Origin: Variovorax sp. PAMC 28711
GTDB taxonomy: Bacteria > Pseudomonadota > Gammaproteobacteria > Burkholderiales > Burkholderiaceae_C
DNA: 64,000 bases
Direction: 5' to 3'
NCBI RefSeq assembly: GCF_001577265.1
Contig: NZ_CP014517.1
Location: 2,702,501 to 2,766,500, forward strand
The notes below the pieces were generated by a model that saw only the letters and a list, made by a program, of their open reading frames with translations, made no database searches and was not told the origin of the DNA. The first letter of the stretch is position 1. Each line of letters opens with the position of its first letter. The translations under genes were made by a program, and so were the position numbers. This document shows positions 39,771 through 50,200 of the stretch, in pieces.

Positions 39771-39975
39771 GTACTCTGCTCCGCGAATGTCCCCCGGCCT
39801 GCGGCCTCCTCCTTTATTTCGCTGCGCAGAGCACACCATCGACGCGATCCGGACGCGCCTTGGTTGATCGACCGCTGCACCGCCCCACCGCGTCCACGTG
39901 CGCAGGGTATCGGGTGCTCCCCGCAGCGAAATAAAGGAGGAGCCGAAGGCGGGGGACATTCGCGGAGGGGAGTAC
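39771..39975. repeat. 205-bp inverted-repeat element (MITE/REP-like)
   Basis: Two arms of about 62-64 bases (39771-39834 and 39914-39975) are reverse complements at roughly nine positions in ten, separated by 79 bases. Both arms contain CTCCGCGAATGTCCCCC, CCTCCTTTATTTCGCTGCG and GAGCAC. Both ends read GTACTC into the element. Each arm has a small internal hairpin (GCC-TTC-GGC type). No transposase is encoded. The short frames on both strands are by-products of the symmetry. It fills most of the 295-base gap between the DinB gene and liuC. Confidence 0.85.
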
Positions 39976-39992
39976 CCGGTGGCCTGTGCACG

Positions 39993-40037
39993 CGCCCAGA
40001 GCAGAAGCGCCCCGAACAGAAGCGCCCAGAGAAAGAA
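39993..40037 (+). repeat. Three imperfect 15-bp tandem repeats before liuC
   Basis: CGCCCAGAGCAGAAG, CGCCCCGAACAGAAG and CGCCCAGAGAAAGAA follow each other directly. The last ends five bases before the liuC ATG at 40043, and so contains its purine-rich ribosome-binding region. Confidence 0.8.
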
Positions 40038-40042
40038 ACGAC

Positions 40043-40837
40043 ATGACCGACTTCACCAAACTCAAGCTCACCATCGAAGGCGCTGTCGCCCGCATCTGGC
40101 TCGACCAGCCCGACACGCGCAACGCCTTCGACGACATCGTCATCGCCGAGCTGACGCAAGCTTTCACGGAGGCCGGTGCGGCGGCGCGGGTCAAGGCGAT
40201 CGTGCTCGGCGCCAACGGCCCGGCCTTCTGCGCAGGTGCCAACCTGAACTGGATGCGCCGCATGGCCGACTACACGCGCGACGAGAACCTCGCCGACGCG
40301 GGCAAGCTGGCCGAGATGCTGCGCACGATGGCCGAGTGCCCGAAGCCCACCATCGCGCGCGTGCAGGGTGACGTGTATGCGGGCGGCATGGGCCTGGTTG
40401 CCGCATGCGACATGGCGGTGAGCGTCGACACCGCGGGGTACTGCCTGAGCGAAGTCAAGATCGGCCTCATTCCCGCGACCATCAGCCCGTACGTGATCCG
40501 CGCGATGGGCGCACGCGCGTCGCAGCGCTACTTCCTGACGGCCGAGCGCTTCGCTGCTGCCGAGGCGCACCGCATCGGGTTCGTGCACGAAGTGGTCGCC
40601 GCCGATGCGCTCGATGCCAAGGTCGATGACATGGTGAAGGCGCTGATCGGTGCCAGCCCCGCCGCCGTGCGGGCGTGCAAGCAACTCATCGCCGACGTCG
40701 CGGGTCGCGACATCGACGACGCGCTGATCGCGCGAACCGTCGAAGGCATTGCCGACATCCGCGCCAGCGACGAAGGCCGCGAAGGCGTGAAAGCCTTTCT
40801 CGAGAAGCGCAAGCCCGATTGGCTGGTGCCGAAATGA
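40043..40837 (+). CDS. liuC: 3-methylglutaconyl-CoA hydratase (enoyl-CoA hydratase family)
   Basis: A 264-residue crotonase-fold protein. The oxyanion-hole segments are AFCAGANLNWM and YAGGMGLVAACDMAV, with SEVKIGLIPATISPYV carrying the catalytic region. Within the liu cluster it should hydrate 3-methylglutaconyl-CoA to HMG-CoA. The ATG at 40043 lies behind the tandem repeats. Its stop overlaps the start of the DUF4126 gene (ATGA). Specificity is inferred from neighbours. Confidence 0.92.
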   Translation: MTDFTKLKLTIEGAVARIWLDQPDTRNAFDDIVIAELTQAFTEAGAAARVKAIVLGANGPAFCAGANLNWMRRMADYTRDENLADAGKLAEMLRTMAECPKPTIARVQGDVYAGGMGLVAACDMAVSVDTAGYCLSEVKIGLIPATISPYVIRAMGARASQRYFLTAERFAAAEAHRIGFVHEVVAADALDAKVDDMVKALIGASPAAVRACKQLIADVAGRDIDDALIARTVEGIADIRASDEGREGVKAFLEKRKPDWLVPK

Positions 40838-41497
40838 CCACCCTCGACATGCCCCAGTTGCTCGCGCTCGCGGGCGCGATCGGCTGGGCCAGCGGCGTGC
40901 GGCTCTACCTCGTGGTGTTGCTGACCGGCATGGCCGGCTACTTCGGCTGGATGCCGCTGCCCGGAGGCCTGCAGATGCTGGCGCATCCGGTGGTGCTCGC
41001 AGCGGCCGGCTTCATGGTGTTCGTCGAGTTCTTCGCCGACAAGATCCCGGGGCTCGACTCGCTCTGGGACATGGTCCACACGGTGATCCGCGTGCCCGCC
41101 GGTGCGGCGCTCGCAGCCGGCGTGTTCGGTGCCGACCACACGGCCATGGCGTTGGTGGCCGCGCTCATCGGCGGCGGGCTGGCCGCAACCGCGCACACCG
41201 CCAAGGCGACCACGCGCGCCGCCATCAACACCTCGCCCGAACCGTTCACCAACGTCGGCGCCTCGCTGGTCGAAGACACGATGGTGCCGGTCAGTCTGTG
41301 GCTGGCGGTCGCGCATCCGCTGGCGTTCGGCGTGCTCTTCGTGATCGTGCTGGTGCTGAGCGTCTGGCTCATCCGCAAGAGCTGGCGCTTTCTGCGCGGG
41401 CTGTTCGGTCGCGTGCGGCGCATCTTCAGCGGCCAGCCCGATCCGGGCGTGACGTCGGCGTTCCAGTTCAAGAAAAATCCTCCGGGAGACACCCCTC

Positions 41498-41505
<8 letters not shown>
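40834..41505 (+). CDS. DUF4126 membrane protein
   Basis: A 223-residue integral membrane protein with about five hydrophobic segments. It carries the DUF4126 pattern: ASGVRLYLVVLLTGMAGYFG at the start, VEFFADKIPGLDSLWD, then a Gly/Ala-rich helix and AINTSPEPFTN. The C-terminal tail is basic and cytoplasmic. Function unknown. It is translationally coupled on both sides: its start overlaps liuC by four bases and its last eight bases overlap the liuD start. Confidence 0.87.
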
Positions 41506-43501
<1,996 letters not shown>

Positions 43502-43569
43502 CGTGCCTTGACCCCGAATCAGGCTGTGGCCCGTATCACTGGGATCTTTATCACTAGACTGCGGTCCCC

Positions 43570-44478
43570 ATGAAATTCTCGATGCTTCCCCTTTCCCGCA
43601 CCGCAGCCGTGCTGTTGCTGGCCCTGACGATCGGGTGCACTCGGAACGAGGTGCCACCCATGCCAGCGCCAGCGCCAGCGCCAGCGATGGGTGCGAGTCG
43701 CGCGAGCCTCTCCAAGGCGGCCGGCGGCGAACGTGCGCGCAGCGTGATGGCCGAATCCGCGGCACCGGGCGCCGAGCCGCCGGCCCAGCGCTTTCTTGCG
43801 GTGCGCCACGATTTGTCGGCGGAAGTGACGTCCGAACAGCTCCCTGCCGCCTGGGCAACGGTGCGCGACCTGTGCGGCACGCTGCGCTGCGAGCTGCTCT
43901 CGTCGGCGCTGCAACGCGAAACCCCTCAGCAGCCCGGCCATGCGTCGCTCGAAATGCGCGTGCTTCCGGCCGATGTTGAAGCCTTGCTCGGTGGTCTCTC
44001 CGGCGTGGCGCAGGTGGTCTCTCACAACACCACGAGCGAAGACAAGACGGCCGAGGTGATCGATGTCGAAGCGCACATCAAGAACCGCACCGAGTTCCGC
44101 GACAGCCTGCGCGCGATGCTGGCCGACAGCAAGACCAAGCGCGACCTGGGCGACATCCTGTCCATCCAGAGCACGCTGGCCGACACGCAAGCTCAACTCG
44201 ACAGCGGCGCCACGCAGCGCAAGGTGCTCGAGCAGCAGACCAGCAAGCAACACCTGACGATCAACTTCGCCGCCAAGCGCGTGCTGGTCGGCGGCACCAG
44301 TTACAGCCCGATTCGCGGTGCGCTGCGCAACGCGGGTGCCGTGCTGGCCGAAAGCGTTGGTGCCCTGATTACTTTCGTCGCCGTCGCCCTGCCGTGGCTG
44401 CTGCTGGCGGTGCCGGTGTTGTGGGTGGGGCGCCTGCTGTGGCGCCGTCGCGCCCGTACCCAAAAAAGGATTGATTGA
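43570..44478 (+). CDS. DUF4349 lipoprotein-like envelope protein
   Basis: A 302-residue protein. The N-terminus looks like a lipoprotein signal with Cys23 (LALTIGC), although Thr at -3 is a weak lipobox. [10 protein letters not shown] repeat follows, encoded by a CCAGCG tandem. The DUF4349 domain covers about residues 75-260, with a predicted coiled coil (DILSIQSTLADTQAQLDSG), and a C-terminal transmembrane helix at about 265-290 precedes a basic tail. Homologues of unknown function occur widely in the envelope. Its stop overlaps the next gene by one base. Confidence 0.82.
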   Translation: MKFSMLPLSRTAAVLLLALTIGCTRNEVPPMPAPAPAPAMGASRASLSKAAGGERARSVMAESAAPGAEPPAQRFLAVRHDLSAEVTSEQLPAAWATVRDLCGTLRCELLSSALQRETPQQPGHASLEMRVLPADVEALLGGLSGVAQVVSHNTTSEDKTAEVIDVEAHIKNRTEFRDSLRAMLADSKTKRDLGDILSIQSTLADTQAQLDSGATQRKVLEQQTSKQHLTINFAAKRVLVGGTSYSPIRGALRNAGAVLAESVGALITFVAVALPWLLLAVPVLWVGRLLWRRRARTQKRID

Positions 44479-45413
44479 TGCGTATCGCTGTCTGGATGCC
44501 CGAACGGCCGGATGCCTGGGTTGAGGGCTTGCAGCGCGAGCTGCCGGGGGCCGATATTGCGGTGTGGGCCGCGGGCGCGCCACCGGCCGACCACGCCGTG
44601 GTGTGGGCGCCGCCGCAGCAGTTCATCGACGAGCAGCCGACGCTGCGCGGCCTGTTCAACATCGGTGCCGGGGTCGATGCGCTGCTCCAGCTCCGCGTGC
44701 CGCCCACCACGCACATCGTTCGGCTCGATGATGCCGGCATGTCAGTTCAGATGGCCGAGTACGTCTGCCATGCGCTGGTGCGCCATGTGCGCGAGTTGGA
44801 TGTGTACGAGGCCGATGCGCGCGAGGGCAAATGGAGTTATCGCAAGCCGCGCCTGCGCCGTGATTTTCCGGTGGGCGTGATGGGACTCGGCGTGCTGGGC
44901 GAGCGGGTCGCAAAAGCTGTGGGGCAGTTCGACTTTCCGGTGAACGGCTGGAGCCGCTCGCCGCGCCAGGTCGGTGGCGTTCAGTGCTTCTCGGGTGCCA
45001 AAGGCTTCGATGAGTTTCTGGCGGCGAGCCGTGTGCTGGTGTGTCTGCTGCCGCTCACGCCCGACACGCGCGGCGTGATGAACCGCGAGACCTTGCTCAA
45101 GCTGAATGGCGGTGCGCCGGGTGGCTATGTCATCAACGTCGCGCGCGGCGCGCATCTGGTCAACGAAGACCTTCTGGCGCTGCTGGAGGAGGGCCCGCTG
45201 GCCGGCGCCACGCTGGATGTGTTCGAAACCGAGCCGCTGCCGCCCGATCATCCGTTTTGGCGCCACCCGAAGATCACGGTCACGCCGCATGCGTCCGCGC
45301 GCACGCTGCGTGAAGAGTCGATTGTGCAGATCGCCGGGAAAATCCGGGCCGTCGAAGCGGGCGCTGCATTCGCCGACTTGCCGGGGCTGGTCGATCCGCA
45401 GCGCGGCTACTGA
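44478..45413 (+). CDS. ghrA: Glyoxylate/hydroxypyruvate reductase A-like dehydrogenase
   Basis: A 311-residue D-2-hydroxyacid dehydrogenase of the GhrA type. The NAD(P) motif is MGLGVLGERVA, followed by WSRSPR, where Arg favours NADPH. The catalytic set lies in INVARGAHLVNEDLL (Arg), DVFETEPLP (Glu) and VTPHASA (His). It would reduce glyoxylate or hydroxypyruvate. The ATG overlaps the stop of the DUF4349 gene. Its presence among liu genes seems incidental. Confidence 0.9.
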   Translation: MRIAVWMPERPDAWVEGLQRELPGADIAVWAAGAPPADHAVVWAPPQQFIDEQPTLRGLFNIGAGVDALLQLRVPPTTHIVRLDDAGMSVQMAEYVCHALVRHVRELDVYEADAREGKWSYRKPRLRRDFPVGVMGLGVLGERVAKAVGQFDFPVNGWSRSPRQVGGVQCFSGAKGFDEFLAASRVLVCLLPLTPDTRGVMNRETLLKLNGGAPGGYVINVARGAHLVNEDLLALLEEGPLAGATLDVFETEPLPPDHPFWRHPKITVTPHASARTLREESIVQIAGKIRAVEAGAAFADLPGLVDPQRGY

Positions 45414-45435
45414 AATTCCCTATCAGGAGATCCCC

Positions 45436-46386
45436 TTGAAACTCCCCACCCGTGTCCAGCTCATCGACGTCGGCCCTCGCGACGGCCTGCAAAACGAAAA
45501 GCAGCCGGTGCCTGCCGACATCAAGATCGGGCTCGTTCACCGTCTGCAGGATGCAGGCCTGACCGAGATCGAGGTCACGAGCTTTGTGAGCCCCAAGTGG
45601 GTACCGCAGATGGGCGACAACGCCGAGGTGATGCGTGGTATCGCCCGGAAGCCGGGTGTGCGCTACTCGGTACTCACACCGAACATGAAGGGCTTTGAAT
45701 CCGCCATCGCGGCGCCCCGCGACGAGTGGCCCGACGAGATCGTGGTTTTCGGCGCCGCCAGCGAAGCCTTCAGTCAGAAGAACATCAACTGTTCGATCGC
45801 CGAGAGCATCGAACGTTTTGCGCCCGTGGTGGCAGCCGCGCTGGACAAAGGCATTGCGGTGCGCGGCGCGATGAGCTGTACCGTCGGCTGCCCCTACGAA
45901 GGCGAGATCGCGCCTGCCAAGGTCGGCTACCTTGCGCAACTCATGGCCGGCATCGGCATCCAGCGCGTGGATGTGGCCGACACCATCGGCACCGGCACGC
46001 CGGTCAAGGTGCAGGCCGCGATGGAGGCGACGCTGGCACATTTCGACGTCGACCACATCTCTGGTCATTTCCATGACACCTACGGCCAGGCGCTGGTCAA
46101 CACGCTGGCGGCGCTCGAGCTCGGCGTTTGGAACTTCCAGTCGTCTTGCGCAGGTCTTGGCGGTTGCCCGTACGCCAAGGGCGCGACCGGTAATGTCGCG
46201 ACCGAGGACGTGGTGTACATGCTGCATGGCATGGGCATCGACACCGGCATTGATCTGAACAAGCTGATCGAGGCGGGCGTGTACATCAGCCAGGCACTGG
46301 GGCGCGAGCCGAATTCGCGTGCGTCGAAAGCGATTCGCACCAAGCTGGCTGGTGAGCAAGAAGCGCGGCCTGGCCCAAAGCCTTAG
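45436..46386 (+). CDS. liuE: Hydroxymethylglutaryl-CoA lyase
   Basis: A 316-residue TIM-barrel lyase splitting HMG-CoA into acetoacetate and acetyl-CoA, the last leucine-specific step. It has the signature VGPRDGLQNEK, the metal residues in GHFHDTYGQ, and the mobile active-site cysteine C244 in GLGGCPYAKGATGN. The start is TTG at 45436, five bases after AGGAGA; no ATG is nearby and the family begins with this sequence (KLPTRVQLIDVG). It closes the set needed from isovaleryl-CoA to central metabolism. Confidence 0.95.
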   Translation: MKLPTRVQLIDVGPRDGLQNEKQPVPADIKIGLVHRLQDAGLTEIEVTSFVSPKWVPQMGDNAEVMRGIARKPGVRYSVLTPNMKGFESAIAAPRDEWPDEIVVFGAASEAFSQKNINCSIAESIERFAPVVAAALDKGIAVRGAMSCTVGCPYEGEIAPAKVGYLAQLMAGIGIQRVDVADTIGTGTPVKVQAAMEATLAHFDVDHISGHFHDTYGQALVNTLAALELGVWNFQSSCAGLGGCPYAKGATGNVATEDVVYMLHGMGIDTGIDLNKLIEAGVYISQALGREPNSRASKAIRTKLAGEQEARPGPKP

Positions 46387-46423
46387 CATCTGCAGCTTTT
46401 AACCCTCACACCCTCGCCACATC

Positions 46424-46816
46424 ATGCTGAACCACGTCATGCTCGGATCCAATGACATCGAGCGCTCCAAGCGCTTTTACGACGCTGTCCTGGGCGTTCT
46501 GGGGGCGGGCGAGCCGGTTCGCAACGTCGCGGCGACGGGGCACGTCCGGCTGTTCTATCGCCATGACGGAAGCACTTTCGGTCTGAGCCAACCTATCAAT
46601 AACGAGCCGGCGGCTGCGGCCAACGGCGGAACGATCGGCTTTCGCTGCAATTCCGCAGCGCAAGTCAAGGCGTTCCACGACGTCGCGGTCGCCCATGGTG
46701 GCGAGTCGATCGAAGACGCGCCGGGCCTGCGGTCGGGCCCCGCGGGCGACGTGCATCTTGGCTACGTGCGTGATCCGGATGGCCACAAGCTGTGTGCCAT
46801 CTTTCGCGTCAAGTAA
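46424..46816 (+). CDS. VOC-family (glyoxalase-like) protein
   Basis: A 130-residue protein with the paired beta-alpha-beta-beta-beta modules of the vicinal oxygen chelate fold. It has NHVMLGSNDIERSKRFYDAVLG at the start and YVRDPDGHKLCAIFR at the end. Metal residues are probably His4 and a C-terminal acidic residue or His. Members act on many small molecules, so no reaction is assigned. It follows liuE after 37 bases in the same direction. Confidence 0.87.
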   Translation: MLNHVMLGSNDIERSKRFYDAVLGVLGAGEPVRNVAATGHVRLFYRHDGSTFGLSQPINNEPAAAANGGTIGFRCNSAAQVKAFHDVAVAHGGESIEDAPGLRSGPAGDVHLGYVRDPDGHKLCAIFRVK

Positions 46817-46920
46817 CACGGCCACGCAAGGCACACTTCATCGACCTCCATCCCTGATCGCTGCGCGCGTCTGTTGCCGGTTTCCGACAGGGAGAGAGAA
46901 CAAGCCTTACTCTGCTTCTT

Positions 46921-47604
46921 ATGTGCGGCGCTGAACTCCATTCCCTCCCCCAAACCGTACAGCGTGTCGCGCGCAGCCTGCAGGACGACGGGCATCCGCA
47001 CATGCCGCGCATGCTCGACGACGCGGCGCGCACCGCGCAGCAGGCGGCCGATGCGCTCGGCGTGGCCGTCGGGCAGATTGCCAAGAGCATCGTCTTCAGG
47101 CGCAAGAGCGATGACGCGGCGGTGCTGGTCATCACCTCGGGCGACCAGCGCGTGGACGAGCGCAAGGTCGACGCCATCGTCGGCACGACCGGCCGCGCCG
47201 ACGCGGCTTTCGTGAAGGCGAAGACGGGTTTCTCGATCGGCGGCGTTTCGCCGTTCGCCCATGCCACGCCGCCAGTCACGCTGATCGACCGTGAACTGTT
47301 CCGCTTCACTGAAGTGTGGGCTGCGGCCGGTCATCCCCATGCGGTGGTGCGCCTGGCGCCGCAAGACCTCGAACGCCTGACCGGCGCCCCGGTGGCGGAC
47401 GTGGTGAGCGTTCCCGACCCCTTGCACACGGTGGCCGTGCGCTCGCCGTGCATTTCCGTTTGCCGGATGGTGGCCGCGACGGCGCTGTGCGAAGGCTGCG
47501 CGCGCACGATTCCCGAGATCGCGGGCTGGAGCCGCATGTCGGACGATGACAAGCGCGTGGTGTGGGGGCGCATTGCGCAAAGACTTTCGGAGACGGCCTC
47601 GTGA
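46921..47604 (+). CDS. YbaK/EbsC editing-domain protein fused to DUF1289
   Basis: A 227-residue fusion. Residues about 10-165 are a YbaK/EbsC domain, related to enzymes that deacylate mischarged tRNA (KSIVFRRKSDDAAVLVITSGD, GFSIGGVSPF with the conserved Lys and Gly). Residues about 174-222 form a DUF1289 module with four cysteines (SPCISVCRM and CEGCARTIPEIAGW), a probable zinc or iron site. The two are usually separate proteins. The start could be one of several near 46921. Its stop overlaps the next gene (GTGA). Confidence 0.87.
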   Translation: MCGAELHSLPQTVQRVARSLQDDGHPHMPRMLDDAARTAQQAADALGVAVGQIAKSIVFRRKSDDAAVLVITSGDQRVDERKVDAIVGTTGRADAAFVKAKTGFSIGGVSPFAHATPPVTLIDRELFRFTEVWAAAGHPHAVVRLAPQDLERLTGAPVADVVSVPDPLHTVAVRSPCISVCRMVAATALCEGCARTIPEIAGWSRMSDDDKRVVWGRIAQRLSETAS

Positions 47605-48242
47605 AGCACATCACTTTCTATCTCGACTTCATCTCGCCCTACGCCTACCTCGCGTTCGAAAAGTTGCCCGAGACGCTCGAAGGCCTGAGCTACACCGTGG
47701 CCTACAAGCCGGTGCTGTTCGGCGCGATGCTCAAGGCCAACGGCCAGCTCGGCCCGGCCGAGATCGCGTCCAAGCGCGCGTGGACTTACCGCCATGTGCT
47801 GTGGCTCGGCCACGCGCACGGCGTGCCGCTCGAGATGCCGGCGACGCATCCCTTCAACCCGCTGCCGCATCTGCGGCTGGCGCTCGCCACGTCGTCGGGC
47901 GCCGCGATCAGCCGCTACGTGGCCGAGATGATCTTCCACGAGGTGTGGCGCGGCGGTGCCGAGATGGGCGATGCGGTGCGGCTGGCAGGCCTGGCCGAAG
48001 CGCTCGACACGGTGCGCGACGGCAACGGCGCCGAGGCGAAGGCACAGCTGAAAGCGAACACCGATGAAGCGCTCGCGCGCGGCGTCTTCGGTGTGCCGGC
48101 GTATGCGGTCGACGACAAGCTCTTCTGGGGCTTCGACGGCCTCGCGATGCTGCGCGCGTACCTCGACGGCGACGCGTGGTTCGACAGCCCGGCCTGGTCG
48201 GGTGCCGCGGAGCGTCCGGGCCTCGTCCGCCAGAATCGTTGA
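47601..48242 (+). CDS. 2-hydroxychromene-2-carboxylate isomerase-like DsbA-fold protein
   Basis: A 213-residue protein of the DsbA/kappa-GST superfamily. FYLDFISPYAYLAFEKLP at the start, with Ser in place of the CxxC cysteine, and GVFGVPAYAVDDKLFWGFDGL near the end match HCCA isomerases of aromatic catabolism. No aromatic pathway is nearby, so the actual substrate is uncertain; it may be a glutathione-dependent isomerase. GTG start overlapping the YbaK-DUF1289 stop by four bases. Confidence 0.85.
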   Translation: MKHITFYLDFISPYAYLAFEKLPETLEGLSYTVAYKPVLFGAMLKANGQLGPAEIASKRAWTYRHVLWLGHAHGVPLEMPATHPFNPLPHLRLALATSSGAAISRYVAEMIFHEVWRGGAEMGDAVRLAGLAEALDTVRDGNGAEAKAQLKANTDEALARGVFGVPAYAVDDKLFWGFDGLAMLRAYLDGDAWFDSPAWSGAAERPGLVRQNR

Positions 48243-48258
48243 CATTTATTGCATTCTG

Positions 48259-48277
48259 AAACCTGCTGCGCGGGTTT
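48259..48277 (+). terminator. Possible terminator hairpin
   Basis: AAACCTGC and GCGGGTTT form an 8-bp stem (one T-G wobble) around a 3-base loop, 16 bases after the isomerase stop. The following bases are CCCCTT, not a clean T-run, so termination is uncertain. Confidence 0.35.
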
Positions 48278-48391
48278 CCCCTTGAGTCGTCAGCGCCGAT
48301 TCAGTTTGGCGCAAGTCTCGGGTCAGTCGATCCTTCAAGAATGCTGCACGGCCTCGTTCGACGGGTCGCATACTTTTTAGGAGACGACGCA

Positions 48392-50086
48392 ATGGCAGCC
48401 ACCCTGGATTCCAAAGGGAACCCGCATCCGGCCCCGCGGCCGATGAGCGCCGAGGAAAAGAAGGTCATCTTCGCTTCTTCCCTCGGCACGGTTTTCGAGT
48501 GGTACGACTTCTATCTGTACGGCTCGCTCGCAGCGATCATCGCCAAGCAGTTCTTCAGCGGTCTGGACGCCGGCGCGGCCTTCATCTTCGCGCTGCTGGC
48601 CTTCGCGGCGGGCTTCCTGGTGCGGCCGTTCGGCGCCATCGTGTTCGGTCGGCTCGGCGACATGATCGGACGCAAGTACACGTTCCTGATCACGATCCTG
48701 ATCATGGGCCTGTCGACCTTTATCGTCGGTCTCCTGCCGAGTTACGCGACCATCGGTGTCGCGGCACCCGTGATCCTGATCGCGCTGCGCATGCTGCAGG
48801 GCCTCGCGCTCGGCGGCGAGTACGGCGGTGCGGCCACCTATGTGGCCGAACACGCGCCGCACGGCAAGCGCGGTGCCTACACCTCGTGGATCCAGACCAC
48901 CGCCACGCTCGGCCTGTTCCTGAGCCTGCTCGTCATCCTCGGCGTGCGCACGGTCATGGGCGAGGCCGCATTCACCGATTGGGGATGGCGCATTCCGTTC
49001 CTGGTGTCGGTGCTGCTGCTGGGCATTTCGGTGTGGATCCGCCTGTCGCTCTCCGAGTCGCCGGCTTTCCAGAAAATGAAGGCCGAAGGCAAGACCTCCA
49101 AGGCACCGCTCTCCGAATCCTTCGGTGACTGGAAGAACCTCAAGATCGTGATCCTGGCCCTCGTCGGCCTGACCGCCGGCCAGGCCGTGGTCTGGTACAC
49201 GGGCCAGTTCTACGCGCTGTTCTTCCTGACGCAGCAGCTCAAGGTGGACAGCACCACCGCCAACCTGATGATCGCTGCCGCGTTGTTGCTCGGCACGCCG
49301 TTCTTCCTGGTGTTCGGCTCGCTCTCGGACAAGATCGGCCGCAAGCCGATCATCATGGCCGGCTGCCTGCTCGCCGTGGTGACCTACTTCCCGGTCTTCA
49401 AGATGCTGACCGAAGCCGCCAACCCCGATCTGGCCAGGGCGCAAGCCACGGCCGGCGTGGTGGTCACCGCCGATCCGGCGACCTGCTCCTTCCAGGGCAA
49501 CCCGGTCGCGCGTGAAATCGACTTCAAGAGCTCGTGCGACATCGCCAAGCGCTACCTGGTGCAGAACTCCGTGAGCTACGAGAACATTGCCGGCCCGGCA
49601 GGTTCGAAGGCCTCGGTCAAGATCGGCGACAAGTCGGTGGAAGCACCGGTGGGCAACGTGGTCAACCTGAAGTTCGACGAAGCGTCCGCCAAGGAAATCG
49701 CGGCATTCAAGAAGACCATGTCGGAGGACCTGAAGCTCGCGACCTATCCGACCAAGGCCGATCCTGCCAAGATGAACAAGGTGATGATGATCGTGCTCCT
49801 GTTCTGGCTCGTCTTGCTGGTGACGATGGTCTACGGTCCGATCGCCGCGATGCTGGTCGAAATGTTCCCGACGCGCATCCGCTACACCTCGATGAGCCTG
49901 CCGTACCACATCGGCAACGGCTGGTTCGGCGGCCTGCTGCCCACCACCGCCTTCGCCATCGTGGCCAGCACCGGCAACATGTACAACGGCCTCTGGTACC
50001 CGATCATCATCGCGGGCATGACGCTCGTGATCGGTACGCTGTTCATCCGCGAAACCAAGGACATCGACATCTACGCGAACGACTGA
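48392..50086 (+). CDS. MFS transporter, metabolite:H+ symporter type
   Basis: A 564-residue permease of the MHS group (ProP/KgtP/ShiA-like): FEWYDFYLYGS in helix 1, GRLGDMIGRKYTF and GSLSDKIGRKPII as the two MFS signature loops, and LGGEYGGAATYVAE in helix 4-5. Twelve membrane helices are expected. About residues 343-460 form a hydrophilic insert between late helices, with two cysteines (TCSFQ, SSCDI), making the protein about 120 residues longer than typical MHS members. Start chosen at 48392 with AGGAGA eight bases upstream. Substrate unknown. Confidence 0.9.
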   Translation: MAATLDSKGNPHPAPRPMSAEEKKVIFASSLGTVFEWYDFYLYGSLAAIIAKQFFSGLDAGAAFIFALLAFAAGFLVRPFGAIVFGRLGDMIGRKYTFLITILIMGLSTFIVGLLPSYATIGVAAPVILIALRMLQGLALGGEYGGAATYVAEHAPHGKRGAYTSWIQTTATLGLFLSLLVILGVRTVMGEAAFTDWGWRIPFLVSVLLLGISVWIRLSLSESPAFQKMKAEGKTSKAPLSESFGDWKNLKIVILALVGLTAGQAVVWYTGQFYALFFLTQQLKVDSTTANLMIAAALLLGTPFFLVFGSLSDKIGRKPIIMAGCLLAVVTYFPVFKMLTEAANPDLARAQATAGVVVTADPATCSFQGNPVAREIDFKSSCDIAKRYLVQNSVSYENIAGPAGSKASVKIGDKSVEAPVGNVVNLKFDEASAKEIAAFKKTMSEDLKLATYPTKADPAKMNKVMMIVLLFWLVLLVTMVYGPIAAMLVEMFPTRIRYTSMSLPYHIGNGWFGGLLPTTAFAIVASTGNMYNGLWYPIIIAGMTLVIGTLFIRETKDIDIYAND

Positions 50087-50128
50087 TCGACGCTGACCGA
50101 CGCGGAGGGCCTGCGCCCTCTGCTCGAC

Positions 50129-50173
50129 AAAAAGGCTTCACGCCCTGCGGCACGCGGGCTGAGGCCTTTTTCT
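50129..50173 (+). terminator. Rho-independent terminator after the MFS gene
   Basis: AAAAAGGCTTC (50129-50139) pairs with GAGGCCTTTTT (50161-50171, one wobble), with a second GCCC/GGGC pairing inside. The T-run on one side and A-run on the other would allow bidirectional action. Confidence 0.75.
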
Positions 50174-50200
50174 CGAGCATTCAATCCAGGAGACAAGACC

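Noticed and set aside
39744..40046. Small open frames on both strands between dinB and liuC
   Set aside because: They arise from the inverted-repeat element and the tandem repeat; there is no ribosome-binding site and both strands give similar peptides because of the symmetry.
43660..43695. CCAGCG tandem repeat as a regulatory or CRISPR-like repeat
   Set aside because: It codes for the PAPAPAP linker of the DUF4349 protein and stays in frame.
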